Shown piece by piece: positions 1 to 8,074 of a DNA stretch of 33,141 nucleotides; position 1 is the first letter of the stretch; the number at the start of each line of letters is the position of its first letter. The DNA lies in the NCBI GenBank assembly GCA_013297745.1, contig JAAFIM010000043.1, positions 1 through 33,141 of the forward strand, in the 5' to 3' direction. Made by a program: the position numbers and the translations under genes. Below the pieces are notes generated by a model that worked only from the letters and a program-made list of their open reading frames with translations, was not told the DNA's origin and did not search any database. The stretch comes from Chitinophagales bacterium. Its GTDB lineage: Bacteria > Bacteroidota > Bacteroidia > Chitinophagales > Saprospiraceae.

Positions 1-27
1 AGAAAAGAACGGCGAAGCCCTCCCTGA

Positions 28-142
28 AATTTTTAGGCGCAAGCCGTTAAGAAAATTTCCAAAACCCAAGTTTTTACTGAAGCGTAAAAATTACTTCCAT
101 TTTGTTCAGTTACTTACATACTTACTTTTCAAATTCAGTATT
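28..142. repeat. Truncated copy of a MITE-like intergenic element
   Basis: The stretch at 28-65 is close to the reverse complement of 20213-20250 (shared core AGGCGnAAGCCGTTAA). The terminal motif at 114-142 matches the end of the same element at 20405-20434 in about 24 of 29 positions. Spacing between core and end is similar in both copies (about 48 versus 38 bp), so this is one element in inverted orientation with its other end outside the window. The first 27 bases differ from the 20-kb copy by an apparent insertion. No coding potential is seen here. Confidence 0.6.
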
Positions 143-144
143 AT

Positions 145-178
145 AAAAAAAAAGGGATAATCTGTTATTAGATTACCC
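145..178 (-). terminator. Rho-independent terminator of the DUF4836 gene
   Basis: Read on the minus strand, the stem is made of GGGTAATCT and AGATTATCCC with a short A/T loop, followed directly by a run of nine T. It lies about 25 bp past the stop codon of the DUF4836 lipoprotein gene, the usual place for an intrinsic terminator. Confidence 0.75.
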
Positions 179-201
179 CATAATTTGAGATTTTTAAAAA
201 A

Positions 202-1854
202 TTATTTATTGGCAGCAGCTATCAATAATTCTATATAACGTTCCAAAAAGTTTTTATCTTTGCTTTTCAATTCTACCCCTATAACAGCTTGAGAACCTTG
301 TGCAAAACCCGAATAATCAACTATTTCATTGAATAGGGCTTTTTGAGCTGCGTCCATAGACAAATTAGCATCCGTTTGGTTGTCAGCAGTAAATTGGGAA
401 AGTACAGCCATATCCACATAAAAACTAGCCCAACCTTTTTTCATTTGAGCGGGTATAGCGGCGGGTAGGCTGTTGCTATATCCACCTTTAGCAGCCTGAA
501 CAGCAGGCGCTTCTGTAGTAGAAATCAGTATTAATTTATCCGAAAGATAGATATAAGCATTTTTTCCACCTTCTTGAGGATTGTTAAAAACATAAATATC
601 AGCTTGTTTTTTGACCAACATAGCGATTTCTGGCTTGGACAATAATTTGTTGAAAATAGCCACATCTTTAACCCCAGATACAAATATCACATCAAAATCA
701 ACGTTAGGTTGGTGGCTGTAGTTAAAGTTCTCTATTTGCTCTTTACTTTCTAATTTAGCATCAGGGTTTGGCACATTGTCGGTAAGATTGTTTTCTTTGT
801 TCGCTAATTTGGGATATACAGCCACACAACCTTCACCAGACAAGGCGTTGAATAATTCCTTAGAGGTAAAATCAAAATTGGTCAAAACAGCATCAAGGCG
901 AGACTGCAAGCGACGTTTGGCTAAAGCTTGGTACAATTGACTAAGGTCTAAAGCGGCAGAAAGACTAACAGCCAATTTTTCTGCGGGTAGATATTTTTCA
1001 AAAGTTTGGCTAGGTTTGTCCTTAAATATACCCCCAAATTGGCTTTTAAGCCCTGCACTAAAGGTAAAATTGGTTGTACCTTCCCACTTGCCATTTTGAA
1101 AATCGTGATAAGCAGCCAAAGAATTACCCGTCAAATCAGCCTCTTGCACCCCAAAAAATCCCAAGCCCATTTTTACCGTTGGGCCTGTTTCGCCCGCCAA
1201 TAATTGTTTGAAATAACTATCGGTAGAAGCCCAAAACATTATATCTTTTTTCAATTTGGCTTGTTTGGCAAAATCTGGATTATTATTGATACTTTTGCCC
1301 TCTGGTTTGAATATCCGTTCAATAATCAGCTCTTTTTCAGGGCTGGGAACTACCCCCCCAACATAGCCAACAACAAACATTTTTTTATCCCAAGCCATAA
1401 ACAACTCATCCACTTTGGAGCTTGGGGTGCTAAATTTATACCCTTTTTTCTCTACAGGCTCTGTAAAGTCCTTATTTGCGTTTATGGTTTGAAAAAATTG
1501 GTCGAACTTTGCCCCATCTTTTATCGGAAAAAGCAAAGCGGTATTGATTTGAGTGCCTATATCATCGGTTACTTGCGTATAAAAAACCCCTGTGCCAGCC
1601 ATATCAAAACCAGTTTCGGAGGGGTTGAGTAGATATTTACGATGGGGTTCTTTTGCTTTTTCCACCGCTTTTTTGTACTCTGGGGTTTGGCTAAATCGTT
1701 CAAAATTGGCTTTTTTGAGCAAAGCTCCCATATCAAAAGTACCTACGGCTACAGCATTTTCGGGTACGTGTTTGGTCAAATCTTTACCGCCGCCGCCACA
1801 AGAGGCGAATAAAGTTGCGGCTAAACCAAGTGATAAAACAGAAAATTTATACAT
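202..1854 (-). CDS. DUF4836 family lipoprotein
   Basis: A 550-residue protein with a lipoprotein signal peptide: a short basic start, a hydrophobic stretch and the lipobox LFASC, with Cys19 followed by a Gly run, so it is predicted to be membrane anchored outside the cytoplasm. The next part (HVPENAVAVGTFDMGALL) is typical of DUF4836 proteins, Bacteroidota envelope proteins of unknown function. The length fits that family and no catalytic motif is visible. The lipobox position fixes the ATG. The gene diverges from the WG-repeat lipoprotein with only 27 bp between the two start codons, so its promoter must overlap the neighbour. Family assignment is from recalled sequence pattern; the role is unknown. 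Confidence 0.8.
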   Translation of the reverse strand: MYKFSVLSLGLAATLFASCGGGGKDLTKHVPENAVAVGTFDMGALLKKANFERFSQTPEYKKAVEKAKEPHRKYLLNPSETGFDMAGTGVFYTQVTDDIGTQINTALLFPIKDGAKFDQFFQTINANKDFTEPVEKKGYKFSTPSSKVDELFMAWDKKMFVVGYVGGVVPSPEKELIIERIFKPEGKSINNNPDFAKQAKLKKDIMFWASTDSYFKQLLAGETGPTVKMGLGFFGVQEADLTGNSLAAYHDFQNGKWEGTTNFTFSAGLKSQFGGIFKDKPSQTFEKYLPAEKLAVSLSAALDLSQLYQALAKRRLQSRLDAVLTNFDFTSKELFNALSGEGCVAVYPKLANKENNLTDNVPNPDAKLESKEQIENFNYSHQPNVDFDVIFVSGVKDVAIFNKLLSKPEIAMLVKKQADIYVFNNPQEGGKNAYIYLSDKLILISTTEAPAVQAAKGGYSNSLPAAIPAQMKKGWASFYVDMAVLSQFTADNQTDANLSMDAAQKALFNEIVDYSGFAQGSQAVIGVELKSKDKNFLERYIELLIAAANK

Positions 1855-1881
1855 TTTAATTTTATATAAAAATATTAAAAA

Positions 1882-2883
1882 ATGATGAAAAACACAAATA
1901 ACTATAACATTTTGTGGGGGGGGTTGTTGGCTACAATTTCAATAACTGCTTGCCAAAGTGATGCGCATTTGCACAATAGTTATCAAATCGGCGACAAGCA
2001 TTGTTTTTTGCTCCACACAAAAGATATGAACGAGTGGATAGAAATCGAATTTGATGCTCAAGGTTTTGCTGGGCAAGGGCAAGGATATTTGCCTGTGGCG
2101 GATAAAAACTATAAAATTTTGCTCAAAGGGGATTGCGATGGTTTAAATTGTAAAATAAATAGGCAAATTACCTATTTGGAAAATAAAAGCCAACCGTTTA
2201 GCCAAGAAGAAGAATGGTTGTTTGGGGATAAAACCCAATTTGTCGTAGCCAAAAGAGAAATCGCCACCGTGCAAAGCGAACAAGCGTTTATATATAGGCT
2301 ATTTAATTGCCCCCAAGCCGCAAAAAAAGACAGCAGTTTATATGATTTTATCAGCCACTTCAACGATGGGCACGCAGTAGTGAGCCAAAACGGGCGTTTC
2401 GGGATTGTAGACAGTAATATGAAGCTAACCGTCAATTGCATTTATCCAAATATAGGGGATATAAATGAAGGTACAGCAGTTTTTGCGGGGGAAAATTATG
2501 CTTATGTGGGAATTTTGGATATAAAAGGGCAAATTATTGCCCCCGCTCAATACGAACAAGCCAGTAATTTTAGCAATAACCGCGCCGCAGTGATACCCAA
2601 AGGCGATACCAAATGGGGGTTTATCAACCGAAAAAACGAGCTGGTTATCCCTGCTCAATATAATCAAATTTTTCTGTACGAAGGATTGCCCGAAGTCCGC
2701 CCTTTTTTGGAAAACTTAGCTCCAGTCACCATCGACGACCTTTGGGGGTTTATCGACACGAATGGCAAAACAGTTATTCCATTCCAATATGAGCACGCCA
2801 AAGGCTTTAAAGAGGGGAAAGCCCACGTTTTTTTTCAAGAAAAATGGCAATATATTGATAAAAATGGCAAAATTAGTGATTAG
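1882..2883 (+). CDS. WG-repeat lipoprotein
   Basis: A 333-residue protein with a lipoprotein signal peptide ending in ITAC (about residue 24), so probably lipidated and envelope bound. The second half carries several WG (KWG leptospira-type) repeats of the form WGFI(D/N)xxGxxVIPxQY, for example KWGFINRKNELVIPAQY and LWGFIDTNGKTVIPFQY, plus more diverged units. WG repeats are thought to make a beta-propeller-like or solenoid surface, and no enzymatic role is known. A run of eight G (1916-1923) encodes Trp-Gly-Gly within the signal peptide, a possible slippage site. ATG 1885 is an alternative start. The gene is convergent with the trans-sulfuration gene, and a small inverted-repeat element fills the space between. 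Confidence 0.8.
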   Translation: MMKNTNNYNILWGGLLATISITACQSDAHLHNSYQIGDKHCFLLHTKDMNEWIEIEFDAQGFAGQGQGYLPVADKNYKILLKGDCDGLNCKINRQITYLENKSQPFSQEEEWLFGDKTQFVVAKREIATVQSEQAFIYRLFNCPQAAKKDSSLYDFISHFNDGHAVVSQNGRFGIVDSNMKLTVNCIYPNIGDINEGTAVFAGENYAYVGILDIKGQIIAPAQYEQASNFSNNRAAVIPKGDTKWGFINRKNELVIPAQYNQIFLYEGLPEVRPFLENLAPVTIDDLWGFIDTNGKTVIPFQYEHAKGFKEGKAHVFFQEKWQYIDKNGKISD

Positions 2884-2908
2884 TTGCCTTTAAACCATTT
2901 AATAGTTT

Positions 2909-3017
2909 AATTATTGGTGACAAAAATTTATGTAACAATACCTTGTAGAGACAAGGCATGCCTTGTCTCTACACCAACGCCATTAATTTTTTAAATATCA
3001 TATAACCACCAATAATT
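2909..3017. repeat. Small inverted-repeat element (109 bp) with central palindrome
   Basis: Bounded by perfect 11-bp inverted repeats, AATTATTGGTG (2909-2919) and CACCAATAATT (3007-3017). It carries a perfect 30-bp palindrome at 2944-2973 with outer arms TGTAGAGAC and core AAGGCATGCCTT. A near-identical copy in the opposite orientation is at 23095-23183, where 20 bp of the palindrome are missing. No coding capacity. It sits between two convergent genes, where its hairpin could also end transcription. MITE or REP-like by structure; the mobilising enzyme is unknown. Confidence 0.75.
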
Positions 3018-3054
3018 TATTTCACTTACTTACATAACTAAAAACTAATCACTA

Positions 3055-4230
3055 TTAATGCAAAGCAGGCAAAGCCTTTTCAAAAGCTGAGATTAAGTAA
3101 TCTGGTTCTTCTATACCAGCATAAAAACGCATAAAACTGATAGGCAATACAGGTTTTGGGGCATAATCGTTGTAGAAAATACAACAAGGCAAGTGCAAAG
3201 ATTCATACCCGCCCCAAGATACAGCCATCTGGAAAGTTTTGGCAAGTATATTACTAAATTTTTCCAATTTTGTTACATCTTGGCAGTGGAAAATGGCAGA
3301 AAACAATCCCCCTGCGCCTTTCATTTGACGGCGAGCCAGCTCTAATTGAGGATAATTCTCTAATAATGGATATATCAACTCTTTGACCTCTGGTCTTTTG
3401 GCTAAAAAAGCGCATAAAGCCAAAGCATTTTCTTGACTTTTTTGTATACGGATAACAAAAGTGCGCAATCCACGCAATACCAACCAAGCATTGTGTGGGG
3501 ATATAATGCTGCCAATAGTCAATAATTCGCTCTGAAATAATTTTGCAATCCGCTCTTTGGAGCCGCAAATAAACCCACAAATTACATCACTGTGTCCATT
3601 TAGATATTTTGTGCCTGAATGTACAACCAAGTCTATGCCAAAATTGGCTGGATTTTGGTAATAAGGCGAGCAATGGCTGTTGTCTATGACTGTAGAGATA
3701 TTGTTTGCTTTTGCCCATTGGGCGCAAGCGGCTAAATCTTGAATTTCAAAACTTAATGAATTGGGACTTTCCAAAATCAGCAAACGGGTATTGGGGCGAA
3801 TTGCCTTGTATACATTTTCCATCTCGCGAGCATCCACAAAAGTGGTTTCTACCCCAAAGCGTTTTAATAATACCTCGCATAATTTGTATGTCCAACTGTA
3901 AGGTTTTTCTACGCATATAATATGCTCTCCTGCGTTGATGCAGCCCATAACTGCAGCCGTCATAGCCGCACTGCCGCTACTCAAAGCCAAACAATCATCT
4001 GTGTGTTCTAACGCCGCAACTTTCGCCCTCAACATTTCCACTGTAGGATTATTGCCCCGAGTATAAACGTGAGAATGCAATTCGTCGCGGAAAGCCTCTC
4101 TAAATTCTTCCACTGTATCAAAAGCAAAATTGGAAGTCTGAATAATAGGGGGCGATATAGCCCCATAATACTTACATCGGTCTTCGCCCAAATGGGTTAG
4201 AATTTCGCTAAAACAGATTTTTTTGTTCAT
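3055..4230 (-). CDS. PLP-dependent trans-sulfuration enzyme (Cys/Met metabolism family)
   Basis: A 391-residue fold-type I PLP enzyme of the cystathionine gamma-synthase/beta-lyase/methionine gamma-lyase family, which is the usual family length. Visible landmarks: YTRGNNPT near residue 56 (active-site Tyr and Arg of the neighbouring subunit), LSSGSAAMTA (cofactor phosphate loop), PYSWTY (Tyr stacking on PLP), VIDNSHCSP with the Asp that contacts the pyridine nitrogen, and VHSGTKYLNGHSDV with the Schiff-base Lys208. It acts in the cytoplasm on cysteine, homocysteine or methionine derivatives. Substrate and direction cannot be settled from sequence alone, so no gene symbol is given. A TAAATTTG promoter box lies about 80 bp upstream. 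Stand-alone gene. Confidence 0.85.
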   Translation of the reverse strand: MNKKICFSEILTHLGEDRCKYYGAISPPIIQTSNFAFDTVEEFREAFRDELHSHVYTRGNNPTVEMLRAKVAALEHTDDCLALSSGSAAMTAAVMGCINAGEHIICVEKPYSWTYKLCEVLLKRFGVETTFVDAREMENVYKAIRPNTRLLILESPNSLSFEIQDLAACAQWAKANNISTVIDNSHCSPYYQNPANFGIDLVVHSGTKYLNGHSDVICGFICGSKERIAKLFQSELLTIGSIISPHNAWLVLRGLRTFVIRIQKSQENALALCAFLAKRPEVKELIYPLLENYPQLELARRQMKGAGGLFSAIFHCQDVTKLEKFSNILAKTFQMAVSWGGYESLHLPCCIFYNDYAPKPVLPISFMRFYAGIEEPDYLISAFEKALPALH

Positions 4231-4310
4231 TTTTATCGTTTTTTAACCTTTTTAAGGCTATTTTTTGTGGAAAGAATGGTTGTTTTTTTAAAAAAAGCTA
4301 ATTTTACCCG

Positions 4311-4318
4311 CAAATTTA
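4311..4318 (-). promoter_or_regulatory. Bacteroidota -7 box (TAAATTTG) for the trans-sulfuration gene
   Basis: Read on the minus strand, TAAATTTG fits the TAnnTTTG consensus of the Bacteroidota primary sigma factor. It is about 80 bp upstream of the ATG at 4230. No clear TTTG -33 box is seen at the best spacing (a TTG is present but too close), so support is partial. Confidence 0.4.
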
Positions 4319-4349
4319 CAACTATTTCATCAATAACAGTTAAATTCTT

Positions 4350-5783
4350 ATGAAAAAAATAAACTTTTTACTGATTTTTTTAGCCCTATACGCCTTTTGT
4401 GGGCTACGTGCTCAGGTGGGGATTAATATCCTCAACCCTGACACTTCTGCCATTTTACACCTTGAATCCAACAACAGGGGGCTATTGTTGCCGCGTTTGG
4501 ATACCAGCCAAATTGGCAACATCGTAAGCCCCAAAGCAGGTTTGCAGGTTTATAACGTGACAGATAGTTTGATGCAATACTACAATGGGCGTTGTTGGCT
4601 ATACACGTGGCAAAGAAATTGTGACGATTGTGCGTTCAACTTTAGAACCCAACGTACTACAGGCACAATAGACCGTATTTTTAGCAATTCGGATTCTACC
4701 CGTATGTATATCAGCCAAATTGCAGGCGGTAGCCAAAGTATTCCTGTTTATATTATACCCAATTTACCTCAAGGGATAACAGCGACTTTAGACCGATTTA
4801 TAGTCAATGGAAACGACAGCGTAACCGTAACCGTAACAGCAGATATTTTTGCCCCAGCAGGTACGTATCCTATTATTGTACAAGCCGTTTGTGGCAACAC
4901 TATATCCAGCCAAGTGTTTATCGTAACCGTAGAACCTTGTATACAAGTGGCTATAAACAGCCCACAGGTAAATTACAACTTACAAACAGCCAATAATTTA
5001 CCCACCAACACCCCGATTTGTGTGGTAGCAACAATAGGCGCTGGAGTACAATTGAGCAGTACGCTACCAAGCGCAGTGTTTAGCAGTGGCAATTTGCACC
5101 CTTCTAGCCGTGTGGGGATATTAAATAATGGCGATTTGCTGGCCAAAGGCGGCGATGGTGGTTTAGGCGCTGGGGTAGTAGGCGGCGGTACAGGCGGGGG
5201 GCAGAATGGTACAGATGGGATAAACTTAACCACACATACTCACCTTATCAACAACGGCAAAATATATGCTGGTGGTGGTGGTGGTGGTTCGGTAGGTTTT
5301 GTGGCTTCTATACCTCTGGGGGTGACAACCTTAAATTTAGGCATAGGTGCAGGTGGTGGTGGTGGTGCGCAAGCAGGCTTAGGGGGCAATTTGGGTACAG
5401 GTTTTGGTTTTTATGCACCAGGACAAAATGCAACTTTAGGATTTTTGGCTGTGGGTGGCCGTGGGGGGCTATTGACGACCCCTATCAATTTTGGTATAAG
5501 TGTGGTGAATATCACCCTAACCCCGCAAGTTTTTGGCGGCAATGGGGGCGACTATGGCATAGATGGCACCTCAGGAACACTATCCGTCAATGTATTGGCG
5601 CAAATATCTGTTCCTTTTGTCGGTACGGTAACGATATTAAACCAAAACTTTCCCAATCCGCCCGCTTCAGGCTTTCCCGCTGGCGGGGTGGCTGGCAACG
5701 CTGTGCGCAGAAATGGCAATACTCTTATTGGTTTGAGCAATGGTTATTATCTTTCGACGGCTATCAAAGGGCGTGTAAATTAG
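4350..5783 (+). CDS. Secreted protein with poly-glycine, phage-adhesin-like C-terminal region
   Basis: A 477-residue protein with a signal peptide (cleavage probably after about residue 21, before QVGIN). Residues about 22-95 resemble the N-terminal module of the tail-fibre-like proteins further downstream (VGIN, PDTSAILHLES, RGLLLPRLDT, then a YYNGRCW motif matching their YYWDGTQW). A cysteine-bearing segment at about 95-200 looks Ig-like (TVTVTADIFAPAGTYPI). From about residue 225 the chain is very Gly-rich, with NNGKIYAGGGGGG, IGAGGGGG, GGRGG and GGNGGDYG blocks. This resembles the Gly-rich receptor-binding modules of phage tail tips and T-even gp38-type adhesins, which fold as packed polyglycine helices. 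No T9SS tail domain is seen. The likely role is an exported surface or appendage protein; binding activity is inference. Confidence 0.6.
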   Translation: MKKINFLLIFLALYAFCGLRAQVGINILNPDTSAILHLESNNRGLLLPRLDTSQIGNIVSPKAGLQVYNVTDSLMQYYNGRCWLYTWQRNCDDCAFNFRTQRTTGTIDRIFSNSDSTRMYISQIAGGSQSIPVYIIPNLPQGITATLDRFIVNGNDSVTVTVTADIFAPAGTYPIIVQAVCGNTISSQVFIVTVEPCIQVAINSPQVNYNLQTANNLPTNTPICVVATIGAGVQLSSTLPSAVFSSGNLHPSSRVGILNNGDLLAKGGDGGLGAGVVGGGTGGGQNGTDGINLTTHTHLINNGKIYAGGGGGGSVGFVASIPLGVTTLNLGIGAGGGGGAQAGLGGNLGTGFGFYAPGQNATLGFLAVGGRGGLLTTPINFGISVVNITLTPQVFGGNGGDYGIDGTSGTLSVNVLAQISVPFVGTVTILNQNFPNPPASGFPAGGVAGNAVRRNGNTLIGLSNGYYLSTAIKGRVN

Positions 5784-5865
5784 CTTTTTGGGTGATTATA
5801 AAAATAATTTTTTAGAAAAATAACAAACAGTCTAAGAGCCCCAATACAAAATTATTTTGTTGAAT

Positions 5866-5963
5866 AATATACGCTTTTTTCTGCTGTGGTTTGAGCATGA
5901 ATAAACAACTTCGCGAATAAAAAAAAACTAAAAAAATTTTTTAATAGAAAAAAAGCGTATATT
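5866..5963. repeat. Inverted repeat spanning the adk promoter region
   Basis: AATATACGCTTTTTTCT at 5866-5882 is repeated in inverted form at 5946-5963 (AGAAAAAAAGCGTATATT, one extra A), with about 63 bp between. The right arm overlaps the TATATTTG promoter box of adk. It could be a degenerate mobile-element remnant or a regulatory site. The rest of the 254-bp gap (5784-6037) shows only A/T-rich DNA and no gene. Confidence 0.5.
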
Positions 5964-5965
5964 TG
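5958..5965 (+). promoter_or_regulatory. Bacteroidota -7 box (TATATTTG) upstream of adk
   Basis: TATATTTG fits the TAnnTTTG consensus and is followed by GCGGGC. It lies 72 bp upstream of the Adk start. Because the box overlaps the in-frame TTG at 5963, a longer Adk starting there is unlikely. No clear -33 TTTG is present. Confidence 0.45.
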
Positions 5966-6037
5966 CGGGCAATTTTTTGCGAGATTAGCGTAAAACAGCC
6001 CTATACTCTGCAAAAGCATATTTATCCTAAATCTTTA

Positions 6038-6625
6038 ATGATGTTAAACATTATATTATTCGGCGCACCTGGTACAGGTAAAGGTACACAATCCCCTTTG
6101 TTGGTGGAAAAATACAATTTAGTGCATATTTCTACAGGAGATTTGTTCCGTTACGAAATTAGCCAACAAACCCCATTAGGATTAGAAGCCAAATCGTTTA
6201 TGGATGCGGGTAAATTAGTTCCTGACCAAGTAACTTTGGGCTTATTCAGAAATAAATTGGACAAACATCCCAACGCTAAAGGGTTTATTTTTGACGGATT
6301 TCCCCGCACAGTAGCTCAAGCAGAAGCCTTGGATATTTTATTGAAAGAAAAAAATATGCCTTTGGATGCTTTTGTAGAATTGTCGGCTACCAATCAAGAG
6401 CTTATGAAAAGGCTGTTGGGTAGAGGCGCTACTTCGGGCAGACCAGATGATAGCAACCCTGCTGTTATACAAAAACGTTTGGATGTTTATCAATCAGAAA
6501 CCAGCCCTGTGGCTGCTTATTATCGGCAACAAAATAAAAGTTTCGCTGTAGATGGTATAGGCACTATAGAAGAGGTATTCAACAGCATTTGCCACGTTTT
6601 GGATAATTTAGACCACAATAATTAA
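6038..6625 (+). CDS. adk: Adenylate kinase
   Basis: A 195-residue cytoplasmic enzyme catalysing ATP + AMP = 2 ADP. The P-loop GAPGTGKGTQ is at residues 9-18, followed by the AMP-binding part (ISTGDLFRYEI), FDGFPRT, and LLGRGATSGRPDD with the LID arginines. The LID is the short, non-zinc form, matching the usual length of about 190 residues in this phylum. Two adjacent ATGs (6038 and 6041) are both possible. The longer frame from TTG 5963 is rejected because it runs through the promoter box and adds 25 residues not expected in the family. It has its own promoter box and a strong terminator, so it is probably monocistronic. Confidence 0.96.
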   Translation: MMLNIILFGAPGTGKGTQSPLLVEKYNLVHISTGDLFRYEISQQTPLGLEAKSFMDAGKLVPDQVTLGLFRNKLDKHPNAKGFIFDGFPRTVAQAEALDILLKEKNMPLDAFVELSATNQELMKRLLGRGATSGRPDDSNPAVIQKRLDVYQSETSPVAAYYRQQNKSFAVDGIGTIEEVFNSICHVLDNLDHNN

Positions 6626-6661
6626 ACTAAAAACATCTTATCAGCCCAATCAAGTACAAGT

Positions 6662-6694
6662 AAGCCTTACTGCAATGGCGGTAAGGCTTTTTTT
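6662..6694 (+). terminator. Rho-independent terminator after adk
   Basis: A perfect 9-bp stem, AAGCCTTAC and GTAAGGCTT, with a 10-base loop, followed by a T run. It lies 37 bp past the adk stop and only 19 bp before the next start codon, so the downstream gene either needs readthrough or has a promoter overlapping this hairpin. Confidence 0.85.
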
Positions 6695-6712
6695 CACGAA
6701 AAAACAACTATA

Positions 6713-7999
6713 ATGGAATTTATAATCATTTTATTATTAACAATTTTAAACGGATTTTTTGCTTTATCAGAAACGGCGTTAGTGTCAGCAAAAAAAACAA
6801 AATTGGAAGCTGAAGCCAACAGAGGCAGCTCGAGGGCAAAAATGGCATTAAAATTGCTAGAAGACCCAGAACAATTTTTATCTGCTGTACAAGTAGGCAT
6901 CACTCTTATCGGCATTATATCTGGTGCTTTTGGTGGGGCTGCTTTTGCCAAAATGTTAGCTCCATTATTGGGTTCGGGTGGCATAAACTTAGTGTCGGAT
7001 GAATTGGCGCCAGAAATAGCATTTAGTATAGTTGTGGCATTGATTACTTATTTTTCTATTATACTAGGAGAACTTGCTCCCAAAACCATAGCCCTTAACA
7101 ACGCGGAAAATTTGGCACTATTTGTTGCCCCTATTATAACCATATTTAGTAGATTTACTTTTCCCATTGTGAAATTGCTGACTTTTAGTAATAAGATATT
7201 TTTGCGTATGTTATTTATCAAAGAAAATCCAGCCCAGCCTATTTCGGAGGAAGAACTGCGTATGATGATAAAATTAGCTAATAAACAAGGCACGCTCAAA
7301 AATAAAGAGACAGAAATGCTGCAAAATTTACTTCGTTTTGAAGATAGAAAAACAGCCTTGTTGATGACCCCACGCACTGAAGTTATTTGGGTAGAAAACA
7401 CAGCCACAGTAGCTGATATCAAAGCTATGATAGAAGAATATGGTTTTAATAAATATCCTATTTATGATAGCGAACAAGATACCATTGTGGGGATGATAAC
7501 CATAAAAGATTTTTATCAACAATGCAATCAACCCAACTTTCAACTTGCTCAAGTTATAGCCAAACCGATTTACATACCCCGCACAACTACAGCTATCAAA
7601 GTACTGGAAATGTTTGTAAAACAAAAAAATTATTTTGGGGTTGTTATTGATGAATATGGACATTTTGAGGGCATTGTTACCCAACACGATTTGGCAGAGA
7701 ATATATTTGGCGAATTGCCCGATATAGATGATGTAGATGACCCAGAGGTGGTCAAAAGAGATGATGGCTCTTATTTGGTGGATGGCAGCACAGCTTTTGA
7801 CGATGTGGTCGAATTGTTGGGGTTGGAAAATGAACTGGTAGCGTCAAGCCATGAAACCATCAGCGGATTGGTCTTAGAGCGTATGGGCAAAATACCTCAC
7901 GCTGGTGAATCCGTGTTGATAGAAGGCTATAAGTTTGAGGTTATAGATATGGATGGCTTGCGAATTGACAAATTGTTGATTTCTATAATAAAAAAATAA
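6713..7999 (+). CDS. CNNM/CBS/CorC-type membrane protein (hemolysin family)
   Basis: A 428-residue inner-membrane protein of the HlyC/CorC (UPF0053) family. Residues 1 to about 190 form the DUF21/CNNM transmembrane domain, with hydrophobic helices at the N-terminus, around 60-80 and 100-150, and the family motif ILGELAPKTIAL. The segment RTEVIWVENTATVADIKAMI (about 222 on) begins the CBS pair, which runs to about 335 and includes VVIDEYGHFEGIVTQHDL. The C-terminal 80 residues match the CorC_HlyC domain (DGSYLVDGSTAFDDV). Family members are linked to magnesium or cobalt handling; hemolysin is a historical name. Length and domain order are normal. Confidence 0.92.
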   Translation: MEFIIILLLTILNGFFALSETALVSAKKTKLEAEANRGSSRAKMALKLLEDPEQFLSAVQVGITLIGIISGAFGGAAFAKMLAPLLGSGGINLVSDELAPEIAFSIVVALITYFSIILGELAPKTIALNNAENLALFVAPIITIFSRFTFPIVKLLTFSNKIFLRMLFIKENPAQPISEEELRMMIKLANKQGTLKNKETEMLQNLLRFEDRKTALLMTPRTEVIWVENTATVADIKAMIEEYGFNKYPIYDSEQDTIVGMITIKDFYQQCNQPNFQLAQVIAKPIYIPRTTTAIKVLEMFVKQKNYFGVVIDEYGHFEGIVTQHDLAENIFGELPDIDDVDDPEVVKRDDGSYLVDGSTAFDDVVELLGLENELVASSHETISGLVLERMGKIPHAGESVLIEGYKFEVIDMDGLRIDKLLISIIKK

Positions 8000-8074
8000 A
8001 AAAAATAAACTGTTTTATACACAAAACCTTAATTCTTTACGTTCTCTTATTCTAAAACGTTAAAACTTTTTTCT

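Noticed and set aside
5963-6037. N-terminal extension of adenylate kinase from TTG 5963
   Set aside because: It starts inside the TATATTTG promoter box and adds 25 residues before the usual MLNIILFG start.
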